A stretch of 12,995 bases of DNA from an uncultured Caulobacterales bacterium (GTDB lineage: Bacteria > Pseudomonadota > Alphaproteobacteria > Caulobacterales > Caulobacteraceae). Of the stretch, positions 6,806 through 12,995 are shown piece by piece. The stretch is from NCBI GenBank assembly GCA_903903715.1, contig CAIUZX010000009.1, positions 1 to 12,995 on the forward strand, read 5' to 3'. How positions within the stretch are numbered: position 1 is the stretch's first letter; each line of letters begins with the position of its first letter. The translations under genes and the position numbers were made by a program. Under the pieces are notes generated by a model. That model searched no databases and was not told where the DNA came from. It saw nothing but the letters and a program-made list of their open reading frames with translations.

Positions 6806-6823
6806 CCGCAAACGCCCTTGCGG
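6806..6823 (+). terminator. Weak hairpin after aldo/keto reductase
   Basis: CCGCAA (6806-6811) and TTGCGG (6818-6823) form a perfect 6-bp stem with a 6-nt loop 9 nt after the stop codon. There is no U-tract, so intrinsic termination would be weak. It may instead protect the 3' end or attenuate. Confidence 0.3.
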
Positions 6824-6900
6824 GCTAAGCCACTAACCCCCAATTGCCACATGCGCTGTTCCGCATCTGGCCTATCTCTCCATCATTGAAAGTGATCCCT

Positions 6901-7407
6901 ATGCCCCTCTCCTTGCACGGCATCGCCGTTCCCGCCTTCGTTCGCGGCCTGAAGGCCCTGTCCGCTCTCCTCACCAAGGCTGAAGAGTCGGCGACGGCGC
7001 GGGGCTTCGACCCGGCGGTGCTGCTGACGTCGCGCCTCGCCCCCGACATGTTCCCCCTGACGCGGCAGGTCCAGATCGCCAGCGACGGCGTCAAGGGCGG
7101 CGCAGCGCGTCTCGCGGGCGTCGAGGCGCCCGCCTTCCCCGACACTGAAGCCACTTTCGCCGAGCTGCAGGAGCGGATCGCCAAGACCATCGCCTATGTC
7201 GAGAGCCTGGACGCCGCCAAGTTCGAGGGCGACCCGGACCGTGCGCTGATCGTCAAGATGGCGGGGCAGGAGTTCCCGTTCACCGCCCAGTCGTTCCTGT
7301 TCGGCTTCGTCCTGCCGAACCTCTATTTCCACATCACCACCGCCTACAACATCCTGCGCCATAACGGCGTGGCGGTGGGCAAGCGCGACTATCTCGGCGG
7401 GATCTGA
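6901..7407 (+). CDS. DUF1993-family protein
   Basis: The 168-residue protein shows the DUF1993 pattern. The N-terminal helix 'AVPAFVRGLKALSALLTKAEESATARGFDP' is followed by 'LLTSRLAPDMFPLTRQVQIASDGVKGGAARLAG' (about 41-73), and a C-terminal 'VLPNLYFHITTAYNILRHNGVAVGKRDYLG' (about 135-166) closes the family. The fold is thought to be a DinB-like four-helix bundle (family recall). DinB-type proteins often bind a metal through histidines, but only one clear histidine (in YFHIT) lies in a conserved position here, so enzymatic activity is doubtful. The start is the ATG at 6901. The frame is open further upstream to 6844, but those residues do not match the family. A GAAAGTGA lies just upstream. 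The gene stands alone between the aldo/keto reductase and a strong terminator. No biochemical role is known to me. Confidence 0.85.
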   Translation: MPLSLHGIAVPAFVRGLKALSALLTKAEESATARGFDPAVLLTSRLAPDMFPLTRQVQIASDGVKGGAARLAGVEAPAFPDTEATFAELQERIAKTIAYVESLDAAKFEGDPDRALIVKMAGQEFPFTAQSFLFGFVLPNLYFHITTAYNILRHNGVAVGKRDYLGGI

Positions 7408-7418
7408 TCCGTAAGTCT

Positions 7419-7448
7419 CAGGCGAAGCCGTCAGATCGGCTTCGCCTG
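7419..7448. terminator. Bidirectional terminator, 12-bp perfect stem
   Basis: CAGGCGAAGCCG (7419-7430) and its exact reverse complement (7437-7448) flank a 6-nt loop, TCAGAT. The hairpin sits between the convergent DUF1993 and GIY-YIG-like genes. The stop codon of the minus-strand gene (7431-7433) lies in the loop, so one stem arm encodes that protein's last residues. No long U-tract follows on either strand. Confidence 0.75.
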
Positions 7449-7766
7449 CAGGCGTTCTAACCAGAGCGCCTGACGCCGCTTGAGTTCGTTAGGGCGAGAC
7501 AGCGGCGGGTAATCGTCGCGCAGACGTTCCAGCTCCTCAAAGCGGAACGCCGCCTCGCCCTGCTCCGTCCAGGCGGCCTGGAGCGAACGGTGAAGGCTGG
7601 CGCCCTGCCGGAGCGAGAACCAGATCCCGTTCTGCTGGGTTTCCAGGTGACGGCTCGTCCCCACCCACACTTCGCCCGTGGCTTCGCAGATGACCGCGAA
7701 CACGCCAAAGCCCGCCTTGCGTTCCTTGTATTCGGCGATCGCCGCCTTGCGCGCTTCGTGGTCCAT
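7431..7766 (-). CDS. GIY-YIG-like small protein, catalytic residues altered
   Basis: The 111-residue protein has a GIY-YIG-like core: 'FGVFAVICEATGEVWVGTSRHLETQQNGIWF', with GVF (21-23) in place of GIY and WVG (34-36) in place of YIG. The catalytic Arg normally four residues after the 'L' of this segment appears replaced by Gln44, while acidic residues E78/E80 in 'FRFEELERL' could stand for the metal-binding Glu. I recall a family of such short alphaproteobacterial proteins with the same QQN feature, so this is likely the family state and not decay. Nuclease activity is therefore uncertain. The start is the ATG at 7766, which has a GGGAGAGGGAC ribosome site. Upstream in-frame codons are produced by the repeated operator and are not protein. 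It is divergent from the DUF2239 gene and convergent with DUF1993. Confidence 0.82.
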   Translation of the reverse strand: MDHEARKAAIAEYKERKAGFGVFAVICEATGEVWVGTSRHLETQQNGIWFSLRQGASLHRSLQAAWTEQGEAAFRFEELERLRDDYPPLSRPNELKRRQALWLERLQAKPI

Positions 7767-7779
7767 GTCCCTCTCCCGC

Positions 7780-7793
7780 ATTTCTATCCGGGT
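7780..7793 (+). promoter_or_regulatory. Operator-like direct repeat, copy 1
   Basis: ATTTCTATCCGGGT matches copy 2 at 13 of 14 positions in the same orientation. It lies between the -35 of the DUF2239 promoter and the ribosome site of the divergent gene. The repeat spacing is 27 nt start to start. The cognate regulator is not identified in this window. Confidence 0.55.
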
Positions 7794-7797
7794 GATA

Positions 7798-7825
7798 TTG
7801 ACACGTATTTTTATCCGGGTAAATA
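7798..7825 (+). promoter_or_regulatory. Candidate promoter for DUF2239 gene, predicted leaderless
   Basis: A consensus -35 TTGACA (7798-7803) is followed after 16 nt by TAAATA (7820-7825) as the -10. The expected start of transcription, about 6-7 nt downstream, falls at or next to the A of the ATG at 7832. No Shine-Dalgarno precedes that ATG. This arrangement predicts a leaderless mRNA. Confidence 0.55.
7807..7820 (+). promoter_or_regulatory. Operator-like direct repeat, copy 2 (near-palindromic)
   Basis: ATTTTTATCCGGGT repeats copy 1. Extended to 7823 it contains TTTATCCGGGTAAA (7810-7823), an inverted repeat with one mismatched pair. It overlaps the spacer and the -10 hexamer of the predicted DUF2239 promoter, a position suited to repression. 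Confidence 0.6.
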
Positions 7826-7831
7826 GAACCC

Positions 7832-8380
7832 ATGACCGATCCCACATCCCGATACGTCGCCTTCAATGGCGCCACCCGACTCTGCGCCGGCGCCCTGGCG
7901 GACGTGGCGCTGGCGGCGAAGCGCGTGGTTGAGAGCGATGGCGCCGCGGTCACCATCCTTGACGGCGCCACCGGACGGGTCGTCGATCTCGACCTGCGCG
8001 GGACGGACATTGAAGTCGCCGCACGCTACGCGCCTCAATCAGAAGAGGCCCCTAAGCGCGGGCGGCCGAAGCTCGGCGTTGTGGCGCGGGAGGTGACCCT
8101 CCTCCCCCGCCACTGGGACTGGCTGGCGGCCCAGCCCGGCGGCGCGTCGGTCGCCCTGCGCAAGCTGGTCGAGACGGCGCGCAAGGCCGAGACCAGCGGA
8201 CAGAGATCACGCATCGACGTCGCCTATCGGTTCATGTCGACCCTGGCGGGGGATCTTCCCGATTTCGAGGAGGCGTCCCGCGCGCTGTTCGCGGGCGACG
8301 ACGACCGCCTGGACAGCCTCATGCGTCCCTGGCCGGCGGACGTCCGGGACGAGGTGCGGCGCGCGCTTTCCCAGAACTGA
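7832..8380 (+). CDS. DUF2239-family protein
   Basis: The 182-residue protein matches DUF2239. The N-terminal half has 'YVAFNGATRLCAGALADVALAAKRV' and 'VTILDGATGRVVDLDLRG' (40-57), and the diagnostic block 'GRPKLGVVAREVTLLPRHWDWLAAQPGGASVALRKLV' spans 77-113. A C-terminal helical part follows ('AYRFMSTLAGDLPDFEEASRALFAGD', 131-156). The central block has the look of a short DNA- or protein-binding helical module ('REVTLLPRHWDWLAAQPGGAS...LRKLV' resembles ribbon-helix-helix/HTH-type pattern), but no function is established to my knowledge. It is preceded by a consensus-like promoter overlapped by operator repeats and appears to be translated from a leaderless transcript. It is divergent from the GIY-YIG-like gene, and the SLOG gene starts 122 bp downstream. 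I do not see a reason to link them functionally beyond position. Confidence 0.85.
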   Translation: MTDPTSRYVAFNGATRLCAGALADVALAAKRVVESDGAAVTILDGATGRVVDLDLRGTDIEVAARYAPQSEEAPKRGRPKLGVVAREVTLLPRHWDWLAAQPGGASVALRKLVETARKAETSGQRSRIDVAYRFMSTLAGDLPDFEEASRALFAGDDDRLDSLMRPWPADVRDEVRRALSQN

Positions 8381-8502
8381 CGAAGCGCCTCGCCTCTCAA
8401 ATTCGAAATGAGATCCAGATCCCGCGCACCCATCTCGCGTGACCGAACGAAAGATGCTCTAAAGCTTCAACGCCCCGAGCAGCCTGGATTTGTTGAGCGT
8501 TC

Positions 8503-10200
8503 ATGTCTTTCAAGGATGTTCAGATCGCCTTCGCCGGACACAATCGGCCCGAGGACATCGACAGTCTCGACGCCGCCCGGGCAAGCCTCACCAGTGCGTT
8601 CGACCGGCTTAAGACCACCGGACTGGTCAGCGGGACGCTGATCACGGGCGTCGCGGACGGAACGGACTTGCTGGCCGCCGCCGCCTGGGATTCGGCCGGT
8701 CTGGGGCCCGTTCATGCGGTCTATCCTTATCTGAAGGCCCCTCAGGCGGAGGTGGTGGCAACACACGGCCGGACGGACACCTGGCTGGACGGGGACAGTT
8801 ACGACAGTGCGGGCCGATCTGCGCACCTTGCCCTGACCCGCTGGCTGGTGGAGAGCGCCGACCTGCTCCTGGTCGTGTGGGGCGGAGAAGCGGCCCGGGG
8901 GCCAGGGGGAACGGCGGACGCGGTCAGCCTCGCGCTCAAGCGGGGCGTCGCCGTCCTGTGGATCCGACCGCCTGATTACGACGGGCTCTACCTGATCACG
9001 CCGCCCGATCCGGATGACGACATCAGCTTCAATGAGTTCCTGCGTCAGATCGAGAGCGGCGCCGTGCCGGTCGCGGAAACGGCGACGCCCGAACGCATCG
9101 CGCACCATCTCCACATGCGCGGATTTGATCGACACTCCCCCTTCGACAAGGCGGATGACACGCGGTCAAACAGGCTTCTGGACTGGCTCGACGACATTGC
9201 GCACAAGACCGTCTGGAAAACCTACGCCCTGTTCCACCGACTGGCCGGCGGGACCCGAGAAAAGCCCGCCCCCGCGCCGGGCGCGCCGGGAGATCTGGAA
9301 AATCAGCCGGGCTTCCAGATTCTGTCACGCGCCTACGCCCGCGCGGACAGGCTCGCCATCCGGCTGTCGGCCGTCTATCGGACGCAGCAGCTCTACCTGT
9401 TGTGCGGCGCCGTCGCGGCGACGGTCGTCGGTTCTTCTCCCGCGATCTGGGAGGAAAACCACGTCATCGCGGTCCTGATCGAACTCGGCCTGGCCGCTGT
9501 GGCCGTTCTGGTCTGGTCGGGAAGCGCCCGCGCCCGCCGGCACGAACGATGGAGCGACGCGCGCAGACTGGCGGAGCAGCTCCGCCTCGAGCGCACCGCC
9601 TGGGCTGTCGGCCTTACCGCGATCGACCCGCAAGGATCCGACATCATGGGACCGGCGGCCTGTCAGGCGCGGGCCTGGCGCCGGCGCGCCGGTCCAGCCG
9701 TCGGCCGCTTCGACTCCGACCGTGTCACACGTTGGGGAGACTGGGCGATCGGGGAACTGGTCATCTCCCAGGCCAACTACCACCGCGATCAAGGCCGCCG
9801 GAACCACATCATCGCGCACCGGATGCATCAGCTCGAGAATGTGGTCTTCATCACCTTCATCACGATCCTCGCCAGCTTTGCGCTGGGCTCAACCGTGGGA
9901 GCGGTGTTTGAATTTGAAATGCCGAAATGGATCGGCGGCGCGCTGATTATGACCAGCGCCGTGGTCCCGGCCATCGGCGCGGCTGTCCTCGCGTTGCAGG
10001 CCAATCTCGCCTTCTCCGAGCGAAGTCGGGAAAGTCAGTTCCTCGCCACACAGCTGGACACCATCCGGTCGAAGATGCCCGAACATCCGCGGCTGCATGA
10101 CTATCAGCGCGCGGCCAGCGCAGCGATCCGGCTTCACAACACCGAGCAGGACATGTGGGCCGAGAACGCGGCGCGCCGGCCGCTGATCAAGGGCGCCTAG
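8503..10200 (+). CDS. SLOG-like sensor fused to 4-TM SLATT-like effector (candidate immunity protein)
   Basis: The N-terminal ~160 residues look like a SLOG (DprA/LOG Rossmann) domain. They contain 'IAFAGHN' (8-14), the glycine loop 'LITGVADGTDLLAAAAW' (46-62), 'VHAVYPY' (70-76), then 'SADLLLVVWGGEAARGPGGTADAV' (118-141) and 'GVAVLWIRPP' (148-157), matching the 'D.li.vWdG....g.GGTA..v' element that binds nucleotides. A linker rich in Pro/Ala (251-265) leads to 'YARADRLAIRLSAVYRTQQLYLL' and a first hydrophobic hairpin (about 296-314 and 320-338). A helical cytoplasmic section (340-445) has 'ERWSDARRLAEQLRLER' and 'ISQANYHRDQGRRN'. A second hairpin (about 446-468 and 475-499) and an amphipathic tail follow. 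SLOG proteins paired with SLATT two-helix effectors were proposed by Burroughs and colleagues to act in nucleotide-signalled immunity. Membrane disruption on ligand binding is inference. No partner gene adjoins it. The ribosome site is weak. Confidence 0.72.
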   Translation: MSFKDVQIAFAGHNRPEDIDSLDAARASLTSAFDRLKTTGLVSGTLITGVADGTDLLAAAAWDSAGLGPVHAVYPYLKAPQAEVVATHGRTDTWLDGDSYDSAGRSAHLALTRWLVESADLLLVVWGGEAARGPGGTADAVSLALKRGVAVLWIRPPDYDGLYLITPPDPDDDISFNEFLRQIESGAVPVAETATPERIAHHLHMRGFDRHSPFDKADDTRSNRLLDWLDDIAHKTVWKTYALFHRLAGGTREKPAPAPGAPGDLENQPGFQILSRAYARADRLAIRLSAVYRTQQLYLLCGAVAATVVGSSPAIWEENHVIAVLIELGLAAVAVLVWSGSARARRHERWSDARRLAEQLRLERTAWAVGLTAIDPQGSDIMGPAACQARAWRRRAGPAVGRFDSDRVTRWGDWAIGELVISQANYHRDQGRRNHIIAHRMHQLENVVFITFITILASFALGSTVGAVFEFEMPKWIGGALIMTSAVVPAIGAAVLALQANLAFSERSRESQFLATQLDTIRSKMPEHPRLHDYQRAASAAIRLHNTEQDMWAENAARRPLIKGA

Positions 10201-10356
10201 GCCTGAACTTTCGAAAATCACTAATCGTCCGGTTCCGCATAAAAAGACGGCGCCGCGCCCTGCAATGCGTGAGCGAACCGGCGCCATGGTGGATCGCTCC
10301 GTTCCTCAGGCAAGATTAGCATTGCGACCTTGCCGCCGCGCCCGCATGTTGGCGTC
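10201..10356. other. Intergenic region with inverted repeat between SLOG gene and transglutaminase gene
   Basis: The region holds CCGGTTC (10229-10235) and its exact complement GAACCGG (10275-10281) with a 39-nt loop. A run of five A (10241-10245) and GGCGCC palindromes lie in or near the loop. This could be a 3' structure of the SLOG mRNA or part of the next gene's leader. No convincing -35/-10 pair or Shine-Dalgarno is seen before the ATG at 10357. Confidence 0.35.
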
Positions 10357-12995
10357 ATGATCCGGGCCGGCCTGCACCACCTCACGCGTTACAAGTATAG
10401 CCGCCGCATCACCCTTGGGCCGCAGATCGTGCGCCTGAGGCCTGCGCCGCACAGCCGCACCGCCTTGCCCAACTATGCGCTGAAGATCTCGCCTGACGAG
10501 CACTTCATCAACTGGCAGCAGGACCCGCACGGCAACTGGCAGGCGCGCATCGTCTTCCCAGAGCCCGTGGATCATTTCTCCATCGAGGTGGACTTGATCG
10601 CCGACCTCTCGGTCATCAATCCCTTCGACTTCTTCGTCGACCCGTACGCCGAGACCACGCCCTTCGCCTATGATGACCAGCTGCGCGAGGACCTGTCGGC
10701 CTATGTCGGCTTTGAGCCGCAAGGTCCGCTGTTCGACGCTTTAGCTCAGACTTATGCCGGGCGGTCCGCGCAAGTGATCGACTTCCTCGTCGAGCTCAAT
10801 CAGGTCCTGCACCAGAAAATCGCCTATGTGGTGCGCATGGAGCCCGGCGTGCAAACGCCGGAGGAAACGCTCTCGCTAGGCTCCGGCTCCTGCCGGGACA
10901 GCGCCTGGTTGTTCGTCCAGCTTCTGCGGCGCCTTGGCTTCGCTGCGCGGTTCGTGTCGGGCTACCTCATCCAGCTCGTGGCGGACGTCGAACCGCGGGA
11001 AGGTCCCAAGGGCCCCACCGCCGATTTCACCGACCTGCACGCCTGGGCGGAGGTCTATATTCCGGGCGCCGGCTGGATCGGCCTGGACGCCACCTCTGGA
11101 CTCTTCGCCGGAGAGGGTCATATCCCCCTGGCGGCGACGCCGCACTACCGCTCCGCCGCCCCGGTGACGGGGCTCGCCGAGCCCTGCGAGGTGGACTTCG
11201 AGTTCGCCATGAGCGTGACCCGCATCGCCGAGGCGGTCAGGATCACCAAGCCTTTCACCGATGATCGCTGGAACGGCCTTCTTGAACTCGGCGACCGGGT
11301 GGACGCGGATCTGAAGGCCGGGGACGTCCGCCTGACCCTGGGCGGGGAGCCCACTTTCATCGCCGACGGCGACTTCGGCGCGCCGGAATGGACCAGCGAG
11401 GCGGTGGGCCCGACCAAGGCCCGCTACGCCGACCGGCTGATCCGCAAGCTGCGCGACCACTTCGCCCCCGGCGCGCTTCTCCATCATGGCCAGGGCAAGT
11501 GGTATCCAGGGGAAAGCCTGCCCCGATGGGGCTATTCCATCTATTGGCGCAAGGACGGCGTGCCGGTCTGGCGAGACGTAAGCCTCATCGCCGAGGACCC
11601 CGCGCCCGGCGTCGACACCGCGGACGACGCGCGCCTGACTGCTGAGGACGCGCAGGCCTTCCTAGCGCTGACCGCCGATCGCCTCGGCCTCGACACCCAG
11701 TTCGTGAAGCCGGTGTTCGAGGACGCCGTCGCCTGGATCATCAAGGAGGCGGAGCTTCCCGAAAACACGCAACCGACCGACCCGAAGCTGGACGACCCCG
11801 AAGCGCGGGCGCGCTTCATGCGCACCTTCCAGCGGGGCCTGAGCCAGCCCGTCGGCTATGTCCTGCCGGTGCAGCGCTGGAACAGCGCCGCCTCCAGCAC
11901 CCCCCGCTGGCGCAGCGAAATCTGGGCTGTGCGGCGCGGGGCTCTCTTCGCCGCCATTGGCGACAGTGCGCTGGGCTATCGCCTGCCGCTGGGCGCCCTG
12001 CCCTATGTGCCGCCCTCCGACTACCCCTACATCCACCCGCAGGATCCGTCGGAGCCGCGCGAGCCTCTGGGCGATCCCCGCGCCGAGGTGGCCGAGCGAC
12101 TGAAGGCCAGCCCGCCTCGCCTCGCCGCTCAGCCGGAAGGCGATGGACCTGCGCGTCAGATTCGCCACGAACAGGTGGCCATTGAAGGCGTCGTGCGCAC
12201 CGCCATGACCGTCGAGGCCAAGGACGGCCACCTCTGCGTCTTCATCCCGCCGGTGGAGACGCTCGAGGATTATCTCGACCTGATCGCCAGCGTCGAGGCT
12301 GCGGCGGAGGAGACGCGCCATCCCGTCCGGATCGAGGGCTATCCCCCGCCCGCAGACCCCCGCCTCTCGGTCCTGAAGGTCACCCCCGACCCCGGCGTGA
12401 TCGAGGTGAACATCCACCCGGCGGCGAGCTGGCGCGAGTCTGTCGAGATCACCGAGACCCTCTACGCCTGCGCCCGCGATGTCGGCCTGACCGCCGACAA
12501 GTTCCTGGTGGACGGCCGTGCGGTCGGCACCGGGGGCGGCAATCACATCGTGCTCGGCGGCCCGACCCTGAACGCCTCGCCGTTCATGCGTCGGCCGGAC
12601 CTGCTCAAGAGCCTGATCATCTACTGGCAGCGCCACCCGGCGCTCAGCTACCTCTTCTCCGGCCTTTTCATCGGGCCGACCAGCCAGGCCCCCAGGATCG
12701 ATGAGGCCCGCCATGATGCTCTGTACGAGCTCGAGATCGCGCTGGCCCTGACGCCGGGAAAGGACGCGGCTGAACCTTCTCCGTGGCTGGTGGACCGGCT
12801 CTTGCGCAACCTTCTCGTTGACGTCACCGGGAACACGCACCGCACCGAGATCTGCATCGACAAGTTCTTCTCCCCCGACGGCCCGACGGGTCGCCTTGGC
12901 CTTGTAGAGTTCCGCGGCTTCGAGATGCCGCCCGAACCGAAGATGTCCCTGGCCCAGCAGCTTCTGATCCGCGCCCTGGTCGCCTGTTTCTGGAA
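10357..12995 (+). CDS. Transglutaminase-DUF2126 giant protein (3' end beyond window)
   Basis: The frame is open from ATG 10357 to the right edge (879 codons shown; relatives are about 1,100 residues). The N-terminus 'AGLHHLTRYKYSRRITLGPQIVRLRPAPHSRT' is the bacterial transglutaminase N-domain. The papain-like core follows, with Cys179 (GSGSCRDSAW), His228 (DLHAWAEVY) and Asp244 (GLDATSG). From about residue 325 ('LTLGGEPTFI') the protein is DUF2126, including 'HGQGKWYPGESLPRWG', 'EVNIHP' (683-688) and the glycine motif 'GTGGGNHIVLGG' (724-735), then 'DVTGNTHRTEICIDKFF'. I recall DUF2126 being placed in the glutamine-synthetase-like ligase fold, so a peptide or amide-bond ligase acting with the protease/transglutaminase domain is plausible, not shown. 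In relatives this gene neighbours alpha-E and circularly permuted ATP-grasp proteins. Those would lie to the right of the window. No frameshift or stop is present. Confidence 0.93.
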   Translation, partial: MIRAGLHHLTRYKYSRRITLGPQIVRLRPAPHSRTALPNYALKISPDEHFINWQQDPHGNWQARIVFPEPVDHFSIEVDLIADLSVINPFDFFVDPYAETTPFAYDDQLREDLSAYVGFEPQGPLFDALAQTYAGRSAQVIDFLVELNQVLHQKIAYVVRMEPGVQTPEETLSLGSGSCRDSAWLFVQLLRRLGFAARFVSGYLIQLVADVEPREGPKGPTADFTDLHAWAEVYIPGAGWIGLDATSGLFAGEGHIPLAATPHYRSAAPVTGLAEPCEVDFEFAMSVTRIAEAVRITKPFTDDRWNGLLELGDRVDADLKAGDVRLTLGGEPTFIADGDFGAPEWTSEAVGPTKARYADRLIRKLRDHFAPGALLHHGQGKWYPGESLPRWGYSIYWRKDGVPVWRDVSLIAEDPAPGVDTADDARLTAEDAQAFLALTADRLGLDTQFVKPVFEDAVAWIIKEAELPENTQPTDPKLDDPEARARFMRTFQRGLSQPVGYVLPVQRWNSAASSTPRWRSEIWAVRRGALFAAIGDSALGYRLPLGALPYVPPSDYPYIHPQDPSEPREPLGDPRAEVAERLKASPPRLAAQPEGDGPARQIRHEQVAIEGVVRTAMTVEAKDGHLCVFIPPVETLEDYLDLIASVEAAAEETRHPVRIEGYPPPADPRLSVLKVTPDPGVIEVNIHPAASWRESVEITETLYACARDVGLTADKFLVDGRAVGTGGGNHIVLGGPTLNASPFMRRPDLLKSLIIYWQRHPALSYLFSGLFIGPTSQAPRIDEARHDALYELEIALALTPGKDAAEPSPWLVDRLLRNLLVDVTGNTHRTEICIDKFFSPDGPTGRLGLVEFRGFEMPPEPKMSLAQQLLIRALVACFW

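Noticed and set aside
6844..6900. Extended N-terminus of the DUF1993 protein
   Set aside because: The additional 19 residues do not match the family start. ATG 6901 gives the usual length.
7767..7847. N-terminal extension of the GIY-YIG-like protein to an upstream ATG
   Set aside because: The extra residues contain a repeated RIKIRVN/RIEMR-type pattern that is a by-product of the duplicated operator. The ATG at 7766 has a strong ribosome site and matches the family N-terminus.
8395..8413. Imperfect palindrome (TCTCA...TGAGA) upstream of the SLOG gene as an operator
   Set aside because: It has only five outer pairs with central mismatches and no repeated copy nearby. It is not distinguishable from chance.
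8503..10200. Interpretation of the SLOG gene as a plain DprA or LOG (cytokinin-activating) enzyme
   Set aside because: The protein is far longer than these enzymes and carries two transmembrane hairpins. The LOG 'PGGxGTxxE' motif is absent in its classic form (GPGGTADAV instead).
11662..12840. Long minus-strand open frame (392 codons) opposite the DUF2126 region
   Set aside because: It is antisense to a clearly conserved protein. Its Arg/Gly/Ala/Val-rich, low-complexity translation matches no family, and long antisense frames are expected in GC-rich coding DNA.
1..12995. CRISPR arrays, tRNA genes, insertion sequences or integrase/attachment sites
   Set aside because: I saw no regularly spaced repeats, cloverleaf-like segments, transposase motifs or long terminal inverted repeats by eye. 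A tRNAscan or ISfinder search was not possible.

Overview
The window is GC-rich, densely coded chromosomal DNA with strong G/C preference at third codon positions. It most likely comes from an alphaproteobacterium, plausibly Caulobacteraceae (Caulobacter/Brevundimonas type). The evidence is family content (transglutaminase-DUF2126 giant protein, DUF2239, a GIY-YIG-like small protein, DUF1993), frequent absence of strong Shine-Dalgarno sites, and two direct-repeat motifs of the alphaproteobacterial LexA type (GTTC-N7-GTTC). The taxon is an inference from these features. I see no tRNA, rRNA, CRISPR array, insertion sequence or integrase.

Layout. (1) 1-1148: the 3' end of a HutC-type GntR regulator (UTRA domain) faces two small minus-strand genes. 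These are a 50-residue basic/proline-rich protein (406-558) and a 97-residue conserved hypothetical protein (656-949). Upstream of the latter lie two LexA-like boxes (985-999 and 1080-1094), which suggests a small DNA-damage-responsive unit. (2) 1149-3494: a minus-strand operon runs SDR oxidoreductase, acyl-CoA dehydrogenase-like protein, TMEM175/DUF1211 potassium-channel-like membrane protein. (3) 3663-5741: a divergent plus-strand operon encodes a YadG/YadH-type ABC-2 exporter and an NTF2-like small protein. (4) 5814-7407: an aldo/keto reductase and a DUF1993 protein, closed by a strong 12-bp-stem bidirectional terminator. (5) 7431-8380: a divergent pair, a GIY-YIG-like small protein (minus) and a DUF2239 protein (plus). 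Their short shared intergenic region holds a 14-nt direct repeat and a promoter whose predicted start coincides with the DUF2239 ATG (leaderless). (6) 8503-10200: a 565-residue protein with an N-terminal SLOG-like (DprA/LOG Rossmann) nucleotide-sensing domain and two C-terminal transmembrane hairpins resembling SLATT effectors. It is the best candidate here for a conflict or antiphage system. (7) 10357-12995: a transglutaminase-DUF2126 protein that runs off the right edge.

How the parts work together. The ABC exporter genes overlap by ATGA and clearly form one complex. The SDR/acyl-CoA-dehydrogenase-like pair suggests a small lipid or acyl-CoA oxidation step, but no substrate can be read from sequence. 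The SLOG-TM gene appears to stand alone, which suits a single-protein sensor-effector in which ligand binding by the SLOG domain gates membrane disruption. This is inference from the architecture described for SLOG/SLATT systems. The two most actionable regulatory observations are the LexA-type boxes near 985-1094 and the duplicated ATTTYTATCCGGGT element at 7780-7820.
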